From contig DFYJ01000080.1 of the NCBI GenBank assembly GCA_002383325.1, positions 1 through 25,140 of the forward strand: a stretch of DNA of 25,140 bases, given 5' to 3'. This DNA is from Candidatus Aminicenantes bacterium UBA4085. GTDB taxonomy: Bacteria > Acidobacteriota > Aminicenantia > Aminicenantales > UBA4085. Position numbers and translations under genes: made by a program. Positions 1 to 8,195 of the stretch are shown here, one piece after another. Each line of letters begins with the position of its first letter. Position 1 is the stretch's first letter. The notes beneath the pieces are model-generated. The model was given only the letters and a program-made list of their open reading frames with translations. It had not been told where the DNA came from and searched no databases.

Positions 1-28
1 CGGCTTCGGCGGCGGCCGGCGCTTCTGA
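1..28 (+). CDS. C-terminal tail of an upstream gene (partial)
   Basis: Reading codons from base 2 gives Gly-Phe-Gly-Gly-Gly-Arg-Arg-Phe and then TGA at 26-28. A Gly/Arg/Phe-rich tail of this kind is common at the end of RNA-binding proteins (RRM or DEAD-box type), but eight residues cannot identify the protein. A terminator-like hairpin follows at 100-132, which supports a gene ending here. The call rests on tail composition plus the terminator only. Confidence 0.35.
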
Positions 29-99
29 GCGGACCCCGCGGTCCGTCCCGGCCCCCTTTGGGAGGAAGGCCGGGCGCGATACAGATTCGCTTTTTACGA

Positions 100-132
100 G
101 GGGGACGGGCTTTCCCGTCCGTCCCCCCTTTT
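100..132 (+). terminator. Rho-independent terminator candidate
   Basis: The arms GGACGGG (103-109) and CCCGTCC (114-120) form a perfect 7-bp stem with a 4-nt loop. The flanking G run (100-102) can pair with the C run after a 2-nt bulge, and TTTT follows at 129-132. It would end transcription of the gene whose last codons lie at 1-28. Confidence 0.55.
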
Positions 133-200
133 CGCTCTTCCTGCCGCGCGGCCGGGCCGCGTTTATGATATGATGAACATATCCTGTGAAGGAGTCGGCG

Positions 201-434
201 ATGGGCAAGAACAACCGGGCTTACAAGAGCGCCAAGCGCAATAAAGAGATCAGCCGCCAGAAGAAGGCCGAGGAGAAGCGCAAGCGCAAGAACGATCGGG
301 CTGCGCTCGGCCTGCCCGGCGGCCCCCCGATCGAAGGCATCACCGAGTACCCCGAGGACGTCCTTGCCGCGGGAGCCGAGACCGAGGACGCCGCCGATCC
401 CGAATCCGGAAAAGAAGGCCCCGGCCAAGCCTGA
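201..434 (+). CDS. Small Lys/Arg-rich hypothetical protein (77 aa)
   Basis: The ATG at 201 is preceded by AAGGAG at 189-194, a good ribosome-binding site, so it is preferred to the in-frame GTG at 186 that overlaps that site. Residues 1 to about 37 are strongly basic and predicted helical (many Lys, Arg and Ala). The second half is Pro/Gly-rich and then acidic. This basic-then-acidic layout suggests a nucleic-acid-binding or ribosome-associated small protein, but I do not recognise the family. A TATGAT hexamer at 164-169 could be a -10 box, with no convincing -35. The next gene begins 64 bp downstream. Confidence 0.6.
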   Translation: MGKNNRAYKSAKRNKEISRQKKAEEKRKRKNDRAALGLPGGPPIEGITEYPEDVLAAGAETEDAADPESGKEGPGQA

Positions 435-497
435 ACCGGCCATTCCCGGCGGCCGTTTTCCCAAAATCGCCCGTTCTGATAAAATAGACCGTCAGCC

Positions 498-3400
498 ATG
501 TGCGGGCCGTCGACTTCCAATCCTCAAGTCCTTGCCGACCTCCTGGCTGCCTGGATGTCCGGGCGGGAGGGGGAACAGGCCGCGGCCTTGGCTCAAGCCT
601 GTCTGGAGAGCCTCGAGGCGGCCGCCGCTTCCGGTCCGCCCGACCCCGGCCGGGCCACGCTCATCCGGGAAGCCCTCTTCGAGACCGGCCGCCGGCCGTT
701 CCTGCGGGCCCTTGGCGGGGACGAGGCCCGTTCTCACTGGGCCGACGCCGTCCTGCGGCTCATCCGGCTCTCGGACTATACCCTGCTCGAGATGTTCCGC
801 TTCCGGGCCGCGGCCCACCCGGACAAACCCCTCTTCCGCGACCTCTCGGGGAGTGCGCCTGCCGATTGGACCTACGCCCAGGTCGGGAGCAAGACGCGGG
901 AGATCGCGGCGGCGCTTTTCCATCTGGCCGGCGAGGACCGCCCGGGCCGTCCCCTCCGGGTGGCCATCTTCGCCGACAACGGCGTCGAGGCGGCCTGCGC
1001 CGACCTGGCCTGCCTTTTCCACGACATCCTCGATGCGCCGCTCAACACCCACTTCAGCCGCGACAATCTGGTCGACATCTTCGACCGCCTGGACGTGACC
1101 CTGGCCCTCACCGACACGACGGCTCGGCGCCTGTTCCTGGAGGGAGTCCGGGAGAGGACCTCTCGCCCCTTCCGCATCCTGGCTCTCGATCCGGCGGCCG
1201 CCGACGAAAAACAGGGCGTCCTTTTCCTGGGCGAGATCTGCAAGAAGCTGGGCGCGGCCGAAATCGATTCCCTCCTGGCCGCTCGCCGCCGATTGGCCCC
1301 CAACGAGGTCGCCACCATCCTCTTCACCTCCGGCAGCACCGGCCGGCCCAAGGGCGTCTCCTTCTCCATCTACAATCTCGTTGCCAAGCGCTTCGCCCGG
1401 GCGGCGGCCCTGCCGGATGTGGGGGAGGACGAGGTCTTCCTCTGCTTCCTGCCGTTCTACCACACTTTCGGCCGCTACCTGGAGCTGCTGGGCTCGATCT
1501 ATTGGGGCGGGACCTACGTCTCCTCCGGGAACCCCTCGCCCGAGAGGCTGTTCTCGCTCTTCCCCAGGGTCAAGCCGACCGGCTTCATCAGCGTCCCCGT
1601 CCGCTGGGCCCAGCTATACGAGATCTGCATCGAGGCCGCCGAGGCGGCCGGGCCGGGCGCGGACGAGCCGGCCGTTCTGCGGCGGATCATCGGCCCCAAC
1701 CTGCGCTGGGGGCTCTCGGCCGCGGGCTTCCTCGATCCCAGGGTCTTCCGCTTCTTCGAGCGGCACGGCATCGCCCTGTCCAGCGGCTTCGGCATGACCG
1801 AGGGCACCGGCGGCATCACCATGACTCCGCCCGGCCGCTACGTCGACAACGCTCACGGCCTGCCCTTGCCGGGGATCGAGGCCAGGCTGAGCGAAGTCGG
1901 CGAGCTCCAGATCCGAGGGGCCTACGTGGCCCGCTACCTGGACGAGGCTCCGCCCGGGGGCGTCGTGCCCTACCCGGATGAGCCCGGGGGGGAGGTTTGG
2001 CTTCCCACCGGCGATGTCTTCGCCGTCATGCCCAACGGGTATTACCGCATCGTCGACCGGATCAAGGACATCTACAAGAACAACCGCGGCGAGACGGTGG
2101 CGCCCCTCAAGGTCGAGAGCAAGTTCACCGGCGTGCCCGGCATCAAGCGGACCTTCCTGGTCGGGGACGGGCGGCCGTACAATGTCCTGTTCATCGTCCC
2201 GGATTACGGCGACGCCGTCCTGCGCGCCGCCCTCGACGCCGACGGAGAGCGGGAGTACTACCGGCGCATCGTCGGCGCGGCCAATCTGGATCTGGCTCCC
2301 TACGAGAGGGTCGTCAACTTCGCCGTCCTCGACCGCGATTTCGAGGAGACCCGCGGCGAGCTGACGGCCAAGGGGTCTTACAACCGCAAGCGGATCGAGG
2401 CCGGGTTCGCCGGCGAGATCGAGACCCTCTATCGCAAGGCCTATGTCGAGCTGGAGCGGGACGGCTGGCGGATCCGCCTTCCGCACTGGTTCTTCCGCGA
2501 CCTGGGAGTGCTGGAGGACGAGATCTTCTTTGTCGGGGATTTCCTCTTCGATTCGTCCCGCAAGGCCATGCTGCCGCTGGCCGCGGCGGAGGATTCCGGC
2601 CGCCGTTTGATCGGCGACCTGGAATACCAGATCGAGGGTCCGGTCATCGACCTGGGCTTATTCGCCCGCCAGCCCCGGCTCTGGTTCGGCAACCCGGCCC
2701 TGGCCGCGTTCTGCCCCTGCCGGACCGGCTGGGACGTCCCAGCCGACGGGATCGGAGAGCAGGTCTTCCTACCGTCCGCACGCAACCGGATCTATGCCCC
2801 TGAGGACGTCGCCGTGCCGCTCCGCGTCCGGGAAGAGGATCTGGGGCGGGCTCATAGGATCGCGTCCCGGGCCCTTTTCAGCGCCGGCCCCGAGGCCAGG
2901 GCCGCCTTGGGCGAGGCCGAAAGGCTGCTGGCCGAGCCGGATCTTCACATAGCGCCGCTCATCCGGAGCCGTCTGGAGGCGCTGTCCCGCCATCCCGAGG
3001 AGGCGGTCCGCTGCGACGCCTACCGCGTCCTGCTCCTGGATGAGCCCCACCCCGGCTACGACAGGGCCCTGACCTCCTTCGTCCAGTCCGGCCTGAGCTT
3101 CCTCAACGAGCGCTCCATCGAGGCCATCGCCTCCTCGCCGATCGGCCTGGAGCGGTTCGACGCGCTTCGTCTCCGCATGGCGGCCTATCGGGAGAATGTG
3201 AACTGGCGGGGAGAGGGCGCGGCGGCGGCCCGGGAGCAGTTCCTCCGCATCCTCAGACTCTTCGTCGACTTTGCCCGCTATCATCCGGACTATTATCGCC
3301 CGGTGCGGGCCGAGCTGGCTTCCTGGGCCCTGCTCAAGGCGGATCCGACGCTTTCGCGGACGGCGCACTCGCGGCTGACCGAGATCGATTCCGATCACGA

Positions 3401-5144
3401 AGGCTGGCTGTCCCGGCATCTGAGGGAGCTTTCGCCCGAGGAGTGGGGCGCCCGCCTGGTCTTCGACGACGGGCTGTCGGAGTCCGAGGTCGTCGGCCTG
3501 CGGCGGATCCTGACCGACCGGACCTTCTTATCCGAATCCATCGGGCTCATCTTCGGCCGGGAGGCGTTCGACCCGCGGGAGATCCCCGACCAGGGCATTT
3601 GGGTCTCGAGCCTGCCTGATTACAACCGGCGGCCCAATGCCCGCATCCGCATCCGCGCCTCGACCGGCGAGGCGTTCGATATGCGTCTTGTGGCCATGGA
3701 CCTTTGGGGGCCGCGGCAGGAGAGCGAGACGCTGCTCTGGCACCTGGCCATTGCCAACGCCCCCCAGGGCCGGCCGATCCTGCCGAGGATCGGCAGCCTG
3801 CGGCCCAGCCTCGGCGCGGTGGCGATCCTCTACTCCGGCGAGCTCAATCTCTGGGAGAGGCTGCGCCTGCGGGACGGCGACGCCGAGCCCGAGCGTTCCG
3901 TGCTCGGTCCAGGCCGCTGGGGGGCCCTGGCCGTCGAGGGGATGACGGCCTTTTTCAAGGCTTGGCGCTACTCCGGCGGGAGGATCGTCCCCGGCCTTCC
4001 CGCGCCGACCAACGTCATGGCCTCGGAAGGCGGCGGCCTGCCGGCCATAATCCACTCGCTGTCCGGCTGGCGGCCTTACGAGGGGCCGCTGTCCCTGGTC
4101 AGGCCGCTGGTGCGGAGCTTCTTCCTGAAGACCGCCGCTCACTACCCGTGGCTGGTCGGGCGTCAGGACATCCGCGGGCTCTTCGAAACCTGCTACGAGG
4201 CGCTCGGCTACGCCGAGGCGTCCGCGTTCTTCGAAGAGCTGGGAGGGGCCCTCCAGGGCGAGCCCGTGATCGGTCCGGAAGGAGTCCCCCTACTCGACTC
4301 CCTGCGGGCCTACCTGGCCGACTTCCGCTCCCACTATATGATCCCCCTGCCGGCCGTCAACGCGGTCCGCGGCTACAAGGAATGGGAGCTGCAGAATCCC
4401 ATGGCCGAGCCGGTCGCACGCGAGGCCCGGGTCCTGGATGCCTATGCACGCTTCCGGCTGGACCGCTACCCCGAGACGGCCCGCTACTACCTTTACCGGC
4501 AGACCTATTTCGCCGGAGCCGAGGCGGCCGTGCTGGCGGCCTTCGACAAGCTGCTGGGGAAGATGTCGCAGGACGTCCAGACGCCGGCCGTGCGCTTCGC
4601 CGAGCTCTCGGAGCTGCAGGCTGCCATCGCCGACGAAGCCGACCGGGCCGTCTTCGCCAAAATGGTCTTTCCGCGGGCCGCTTCGGGGCGCCGCCTCGAC
4701 ATCCGGCCCTTCGGCGAGGACCGGGTCAAGCAGGTCATCGTCCGCTCGAGCCTGACCGATCGGAAAGGGGAGGCCTACGATTTTTCCGAGACCTTCGACC
4801 CGGCCGAGATCAGCCAGCTCTACCGAATGTTCTACCTGGAGAACTTCCCCAAGACCATCTCCCAGCAGGATCGCCACTACGTTTTGCGCGACGCCCGCGA
4901 GCGCGTCATCGGCGGGCTCTGCTTCCGGACGATGTCGGCCTCCGCCGCTTACATCGACGGCATCGTTGTCGCCTCGTCCCTCAAGGGTCGGGGGCTCGGA
5001 GGGGCGATGCTGGAGGAGTTCGGACAGCGGATGAGCGCGGCCGGGGTCAATGTCATCCTAACCCACTTCTACCTGCCCGGCTTCTTCCTCCACCAGGGCT
5101 TCCGGGTGGACAAGCGCTGGGGTTCTCTCGTCCGCGAATTATAA
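498..5144 (+). CDS. Giant AMP-forming acyl-CoA synthetase-like protein with C-terminal GNAT domain (1548 aa)
   Basis: Residues ~95-640 are an ANL-superfamily adenylating domain. The P-loop TSGSTGRPKG lies at 277-286, GFGMTEG at 430-436 (the YGxTE-type motif), TGD at 504-506, and the hinge region with YRIVDRIKD at 516-524. A Lys-containing stretch near 620-631 sits where the catalytic A10 lysine is expected. Residues ~650-1380 match nothing I recognise. The part around 780-960 looks alpha-helical and repeat-like, and the part around 1000-1250 is mixed. The last ~130 residues are a GNAT acetyltransferase fold, with GRGLGG at 1497-1502 as the acetyl-CoA pyrophosphate loop. Typical acyl-CoA synthetases are 500-700 residues, so this is a large fusion. 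There is no clear Shine-Dalgarno before ATG 498, so the start is not certain. The predicted reaction is ATP-dependent activation of a carboxylic acid; the acceptor and the role of the GNAT domain are unknown. No membrane segment is obvious. Confidence 0.8.
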   Translation: MCGPSTSNPQVLADLLAAWMSGREGEQAAALAQACLESLEAAAASGPPDPGRATLIREALFETGRRPFLRALGGDEARSHWADAVLRLIRLSDYTLLEMFRFRAAAHPDKPLFRDLSGSAPADWTYAQVGSKTREIAAALFHLAGEDRPGRPLRVAIFADNGVEAACADLACLFHDILDAPLNTHFSRDNLVDIFDRLDVTLALTDTTARRLFLEGVRERTSRPFRILALDPAAADEKQGVLFLGEICKKLGAAEIDSLLAARRRLAPNEVATILFTSGSTGRPKGVSFSIYNLVAKRFARAAALPDVGEDEVFLCFLPFYHTFGRYLELLGSIYWGGTYVSSGNPSPERLFSLFPRVKPTGFISVPVRWAQLYEICIEAAEAAGPGADEPAVLRRIIGPNLRWGLSAAGFLDPRVFRFFERHGIALSSGFGMTEGTGGITMTPPGRYVDNAHGLPLPGIEARLSEVGELQIRGAYVARYLDEAPPGGVVPYPDEPGGEVWLPTGDVFAVMPNGYYRIVDRIKDIYKNNRGETVAPLKVESKFTGVPGIKRTFLVGDGRPYNVLFIVPDYGDAVLRAALDADGEREYYRRIVGAANLDLAPYERVVNFAVLDRDFEETRGELTAKGSYNRKRIEAGFAGEIETLYRKAYVELERDGWRIRLPHWFFRDLGVLEDEIFFVGDFLFDSSRKAMLPLAAAEDSGRRLIGDLEYQIEGPVIDLGLFARQPRLWFGNPALAAFCPCRTGWDVPADGIGEQVFLPSARNRIYAPEDVAVPLRVREEDLGRAHRIASRALFSAGPEARAALGEAERLLAEPDLHIAPLIRSRLEALSRHPEEAVRCDAYRVLLLDEPHPGYDRALTSFVQSGLSFLNERSIEAIASSPIGLERFDALRLRMAAYRENVNWRGEGAAAAREQFLRILRLFVDFARYHPDYYRPVRAELASWALLKADPTLSRTAHSRLTEIDSDHEGWLSRHLRELSPEEWGARLVFDDGLSESEVVGLRRILTDRTFLSESIGLIFGREAFDPREIPDQGIWVSSLPDYNRRPNARIRIRASTGEAFDMRLVAMDLWGPRQESETLLWHLAIANAPQGRPILPRIGSLRPSLGAVAILYSGELNLWERLRLRDGDAEPERSVLGPGRWGALAVEGMTAFFKAWRYSGGRIVPGLPAPTNVMASEGGGLPAIIHSLSGWRPYEGPLSLVRPLVRSFFLKTAAHYPWLVGRQDIRGLFETCYEALGYAEASAFFEELGGALQGEPVIGPEGVPLLDSLRAYLADFRSHYMIPLPAVNAVRGYKEWELQNPMAEPVAREARVLDAYARFRLDRYPETARYYLYRQTYFAGAEAAVLAAFDKLLGKMSQDVQTPAVRFAELSELQAAIADEADRAVFAKMVFPRAASGRRLDIRPFGEDRVKQVIVRSSLTDRKGEAYDFSETFDPAEISQLYRMFYLENFPKTISQQDRHYVLRDARERVIGGLCFRTMSASAAYIDGIVVASSLKGRGLGGAMLEEFGQRMSAAGVNVILTHFYLPGFFLHQGFRVDKRWGSLVREL

Positions 5145-5166
5145 TTCGGGGGACCGAATTAATTAG

Positions 5167-5271
5167 GGGGACACCATACATAACTCCCGAATTATGGATT
5201 AAGGGAGCGGATTGCAAGCTGTTTGCGCGCTCCGACTTAGGAATAATTAGGGAATTATGTATGGTGTCCCC
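5167..5271. repeat. Foldback (REP/MITE-like) palindromic element
   Basis: The arms 5167-5195 and 5243-5271 are inverted repeats matching at 27 of 29 positions. The outer 17 bp (GGGGACACCATACATAA and its complement) are perfect. Nested inside are GGAGCG (5204-5209) with CGCTCC (5228-5233), and GCAA (5214-5217) with TTGC (5223-5226), so the whole ~105 bp can fold into one long hairpin. There is no ORF inside. It lies directly between a stop codon and a promoter. The form fits a non-autonomous repeat moved by a REP-associated transposase, or a bidirectional transcription barrier. Confidence 0.75.
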
Positions 5272-5285
5272 AAACTATTAAATAC

Positions 5286-5314
5286 TTGACTAATTTCATC
5301 AATTGGTCTATAAA
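5286..5314 (+). promoter_or_regulatory. Sigma70-type promoter of the glutamate mutase operon
   Basis: TTGACT (-35) at 5286-5291 and TATAAA (-10) at 5309-5314 are separated by exactly 17 bp. Transcription would begin near 5321 and give a leader of about 35 nt before the gntR start at 5357. This A/T-rich patch stands out in an otherwise GC-rich sequence. Confidence 0.7.
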
Positions 5315-5327
5315 AGGACCAGACCAA
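5303..5327. promoter_or_regulatory. Operator candidate overlapping the -10 box
   Basis: TGGTC (5304-5308) and GACCA (5317-5321) form an inverted repeat across the -10 box. A second pairing, TTGGTC (5303-5308) with GACCAA (5322-5327), overlaps it. Another GGACC follows at about 5338-5342. TGGTC/GACCA half-sites resemble those bound by HutC/NagR-type GntR regulators, and the adjacent gene encodes a GntR protein, so autoregulation is the simplest reading. The link is inference. Confidence 0.5.
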
Positions 5328-5356
5328 AGGAATGGTATGGACCAGAAGGAGGAGAT

Positions 5357-6367
5357 ATGTTCAGCATCAAGCTTGATAAGGCCGATGGCGCCAAGCCGGC
5401 CTACCAGCAGATCATCGATCACCTCGAGCATCTCATCCGCACCTCCCGGCTGAAAGCTGGCGACAGGCTTCCCCCGGAGCGCGAGCTGGCCGAGACGCTC
5501 GGCGCCGCGCGCGGCACGGTCAAGAAGGCCTACGAAGAGCTCAACCGCGGGGGCCTGATCGAAGTGACCCAAGGCCGCGGCAGCTTCGTCACCGCGCTGC
5601 CGGTCCCCTCCTCCATCGACAGGAAAGACCGGGCCGGTTCCCTCATCAACGGCCTTATCGACGAGCTCATCCGCTTGAAGTTCTCCCACCAGGAGATTAA
5701 GGCTTTCTTCGATCTCCGCCTTTTGGAGCGCGAGGAGGCCCTGCGCGGTTTGGCCGTGGCCGCCGTCGACTGCAATCCCGAAGCCCTGGAGATCTACGAG
5801 AAGCAGATCTTCCTCCTGCCCTTCGTCAACATGGCCAAGTTCCTCCTGGACGACATCCTCAAAGATCCGGCCCTCGGCCGCCGGCTGGCCCAATACGATC
5901 TTATCCTGACCACCCCCACCCACGTCGATGACATCAAGTCGCGCTACCCCGAGATAGCCGACAGGGTCCTGCCCGTCTCCGTGGCCCCGGCCCGCGATTC
6001 CATCATCCGGCTGGCCCGGTTGACCCCCTCGCAGCGGATCGGCGTCATCTGCCGGTCGCCGCGCTTCTACGCCATCATCACCCGTCATCTCCAGGAGTTC
6101 GGCATCCCGGCCGAAGGCATCTCCGTCCTCTACTATAACGGCGAGGAGCTGGAGGGGCTGGACGTCTTCATCAAAAGCCTGGACGCGGTCATCATTCCAC
6201 CCGGCCTTTCGCTCCTCCGCCAGAAGGAGTACGTGTCTACGGTCCAGGATTTCACCGAGCGCGGCGGCGTCGTCGTCCCCTTCGACTACAAGATCGAGCA
6301 GGGCTCCCTCCTCCACGTCGAGGAGCGCCTGCACGGCATCCTGGAAGCCGTCTCCGGGCGGGCCTGA
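5357..6367 (+). CDS. GntR-family transcriptional regulator of the methylaspartate operon
   Basis: ATG 5357 is preceded by AGGAGGAG (5347-5354), so it is chosen over an upstream TTG at 5303 that lies inside the promoter. The 336-residue protein begins with a GntR winged helix: residues 12-30 form the first helix, the helix-turn-helix is near 42-63 (PPERELAETLGAARGTVKKAY), and the wing carries GRGSF at 73-77. The remaining ~250 residues are a ligand-binding region of mixed alpha/beta type. It is not obviously FCD, and it resembles a periplasmic-binding-like or bespoke effector domain. Gene order (first gene, 9 bp before glmS, palindrome on its own promoter) suggests it senses glutamate or a pathway intermediate and controls the operon. 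The effector is unknown. Confidence 0.8.
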   Translation: MFSIKLDKADGAKPAYQQIIDHLEHLIRTSRLKAGDRLPPERELAETLGAARGTVKKAYEELNRGGLIEVTQGRGSFVTALPVPSSIDRKDRAGSLINGLIDELIRLKFSHQEIKAFFDLRLLEREEALRGLAVAAVDCNPEALEIYEKQIFLLPFVNMAKFLLDDILKDPALGRRLAQYDLILTTPTHVDDIKSRYPEIADRVLPVSVAPARDSIIRLARLTPSQRIGVICRSPRFYAIITRHLQEFGIPAEGISVLYYNGEELEGLDVFIKSLDAVIIPPGLSLLRQKEYVSTVQDFTERGGVVVPFDYKIEQGSLLHVEERLHGILEAVSGRA

Positions 6368-6376
6368 GAGGCGGCC

Positions 6377-6793
6377 ATGAACATCGTCCTCGGCGTCATC
6401 GGCTCGGATTGCCATTCCGTGGGCAACAAGATCCTGGAAGCCACCTTCAGTGAGGCCGGCTTCCACGTCATCAACCTCGGCGTCATGGTCAGCCAGGAGG
6501 AGTTCATCGATGCGGCCGTCGAGTCGGACGCCAAGGCCATCCTGGTCTCCTCGCTCTACGGCCACGGCGAGATCGACTGCGAGGGCTTGCGCCAGAAGTG
6601 CGAGGAGCGCGGCCTGGAGGACATCGTCCTCTACGTCGGCGGCAACCTGGTCGTTGGCAAGACGCCCTACGAAGAGGTCGAGCGCAAATTCCTGGCCATG
6701 GGCTTCGACCGGGTCTTCTCGCCCGGCGTCGATCTGCAAAAGGCGGTCGAGGAGCTCAAGGCCGATATCTCCGCCCGGAGCCGCCATGCCTGA
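6377..6793 (+). CDS. glmS: Glutamate mutase (methylaspartate mutase) sigma subunit, B12-binding
   Basis: This 138-residue protein is a stand-alone cobalamin-binding domain, the usual size for the sigma subunit. The base-off/His-on motif DxHxxG is D11-C-H13-S-V-G16; H13 would ligate cobalt. The SxL motif is S58-S-L60, and the GG motif is G88-G89. With the epsilon subunit it catalyses carbon-skeleton rearrangement of L-glutamate to (2S,3S)-3-methylaspartate by an adenosylcobalamin radical mechanism in the cytoplasm. It starts 9 bp after gntR with GAGAGG upstream, and its last 8 bp overlap the start of the next gene, consistent with coupled translation. Confidence 0.95.
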   Translation: MNIVLGVIGSDCHSVGNKILEATFSEAGFHVINLGVMVSQEEFIDAAVESDAKAILVSSLYGHGEIDCEGLRQKCEERGLEDIVLYVGGNLVVGKTPYEEVERKFLAMGFDRVFSPGVDLQKAVEELKADISARSRHA

Positions 6794-8195
6794 TCCGGCC
6801 CTTCTGAGCGTCGACATCGGCTCGACCTTCACCAAGGGGGCGCTCTTCGTCCCGCAGGGGGACGATTTCGCCCTGAAGGCCCAGGCCGCCGTGCCGACGA
6901 CCGTCGACGATCTCTCGCGCGGCTACGACCAAGTCGAGGCCGCCCTCAAGGAGGCCGCGGGTCCGGACGGCATCGGGCGGGCCTGGTTCTCCTCCTCGGC
7001 CCGGGGCGGGCTGAAGATCGCCGCTGTCGGTCTGACTGTCGACCTGACCGTCTCGATCGCCCGCCAGGCCGCCTGCTCGGCCGGCGGCAAGGTCGTCCGG
7101 GCCTATTCCTACCGGCTGACCCGGGCCGAGATCTCGGAGCTCGAGGCCCTGGCCCCCGACATCATCCTCTTCACCGGCGGCACGGACGGCGGCCACGAGC
7201 GGTCCAATCTCCTCAACGCCGAGGCCCTGGCCGCCTCCCGGCTGACCTCCATCATCCTCTACGCCGGCAACGCCAAGATCCGGGATGAGGTCATGGACCG
7301 CCTGCGGGACAAGGATGCCGTAGCCGCCGCCAACGTCATGCCCGAGGTCGGCGAGGTCCGCATCGAGCCGGCCCGCGAGGTCATCCGGCGCGTCTTCCTG
7401 GAGCGGATCGTGGACGGCAAGGGCCTGTCCCGGATCGTCCGACGCGTCGGCACCTTGCCCAAGCCGACCCCGCTGGCCGTCTACGATCTTGTCCGGGCCA
7501 TTCCGGAGGTCCTGCCCGAGTGGGACGATCTGGGAGTCATCGACATGGGCGGGGCGACCACGGACTTCTACTCCAACACGGAGCCCGGGCACGCGGACGC
7601 CAGCGTCCTGGTCAAGGGCTTGCCCGAGCCGCGGATCAAGCGGACGGTCGAAGGCGACTTGGGCCTGCGGGTTTCCGTGCTGGCCCTGGCCGCCTCGGAG
7701 TCGCTCTACCTGGCCGCCCGCTGCGCATCCGAAGGGATCGAGCCGGCCGTCTTCGACGCCTATGTCGCTTCCGTCGCGGCCCGCCCGGAGTCCGTCCCGG
7801 CCACGGATCTTGAGGCGCGCTGCGACGCCGTCCTGGCCGGCGCCTGCGTCCGGGCGGCGGCCCTGCGCCATGCCGGCCGCCAGACCCGGCTGGCCACACC
7901 CCAGGGCGTCTTCCGCGTCCAGAGAGGCCGGGACTTGGGGCGTCTTCGCCGCCTGGTCGGCTCCGGCGGCTACCTGTCGCGCTGCCGCGACGCCGCGGTC
8001 CTGCGCCAGGCTTGCCTGGGCCCGGCCGAGGATCCCGAGGACCGGCCGCTTCTTCCGGCCTCTCCCAAGCTCTACTCCGACGCCCAGTACCTCTTCCCCC
8101 TGCTGGGAAACCTGGTCACCGACCATCCCGCGGAAGCCGCCCGGACGGCCGTCCGCCAGACCGTTAAAATGGAACCAACGAGGTCAACATCATGA
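6786..8195 (+). CDS. glmL: Glutamate mutase-associated protein MutL/GlmL (ASKHA ATPase fold)
   Basis: ATG 6786 overlaps the end of glmS by 8 bp; the product is 469 residues. Actin/Hsp70-type phosphate loops are visible: DIGSTFTK at residues 10-17, [11 protein letters not shown] near 253-263, and GSGGYLS in the C-terminal part as the adenosine site. GGTDGG near residue 128 is typical of the family. Homologues lie between the sigma and epsilon genes in clostridial glutamate-fermentation operons and are thought to help repair or reactivate the B12 enzyme, like diol dehydratase reactivases. That role is inferred for the family and not proven here. The stop overlaps the glmE start as ATGA. Confidence 0.92.
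   Translation: MPDPALLSVDIGSTFTKGALFVPQGDDFALKAQAAVPTTVDDLSRGYDQVEAALKEAAGPDGIGRAWFSSSARGGLKIAAVGLTVDLTVSIARQAACSAGGKVVRAYSYRLTRAEISELEALAPDIILFTGGTDGGHERSNLLNAEALAASRLTSIILYAGNAKIRDEVMDRLRDKDAVAAANVMPEVGEVRIEPAREVIRRVFLERIVDGKGLSRIVRRVGTLPKPTPLAVYDLVRAIPEVLPEWDDLGVIDMGGATTDFYSNTEPGHADASVLVKGLPEPRIKRTVEGDLGLRVSVLALAASESLYLAARCASEGIEPAVFDAYVASVAARPESVPATDLEARCDAVLAGACVRAAALRHAGRQTRLATPQGVFRVQRGRDLGRLRRLVGSGGYLSRCRDAAVLRQACLGPAEDPEDRPLLPASPKLYSDAQYLFPLLGNLVTDHPAEAARTAVRQTVKMEPTRSTS

Noticed and set aside
5303..5356. Upstream TTG start for the GntR gene
   Set aside because: It lies within the promoter and operator, and ATG 5357 has a near-perfect ribosome site.
5145..5356. Cobalamin riboswitch before the glutamate mutase operon
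   Set aside because: The space is filled by the foldback repeat and promoter; no B12-box-like sequence is seen and the leader is only about 35 nt.
5255..6835. 526-codon minus-strand frame over gntR and glmS
   Set aside because: It is a GC-rich shadow antisense to two genes with recognisable motifs, and its own composition is low-complexity Asp/Gly/Leu. The same applies to the long minus frames at 6756-8126, 8072-9526, 9673-10890, 10818-12200, 13271-14797 and 20431-21741.
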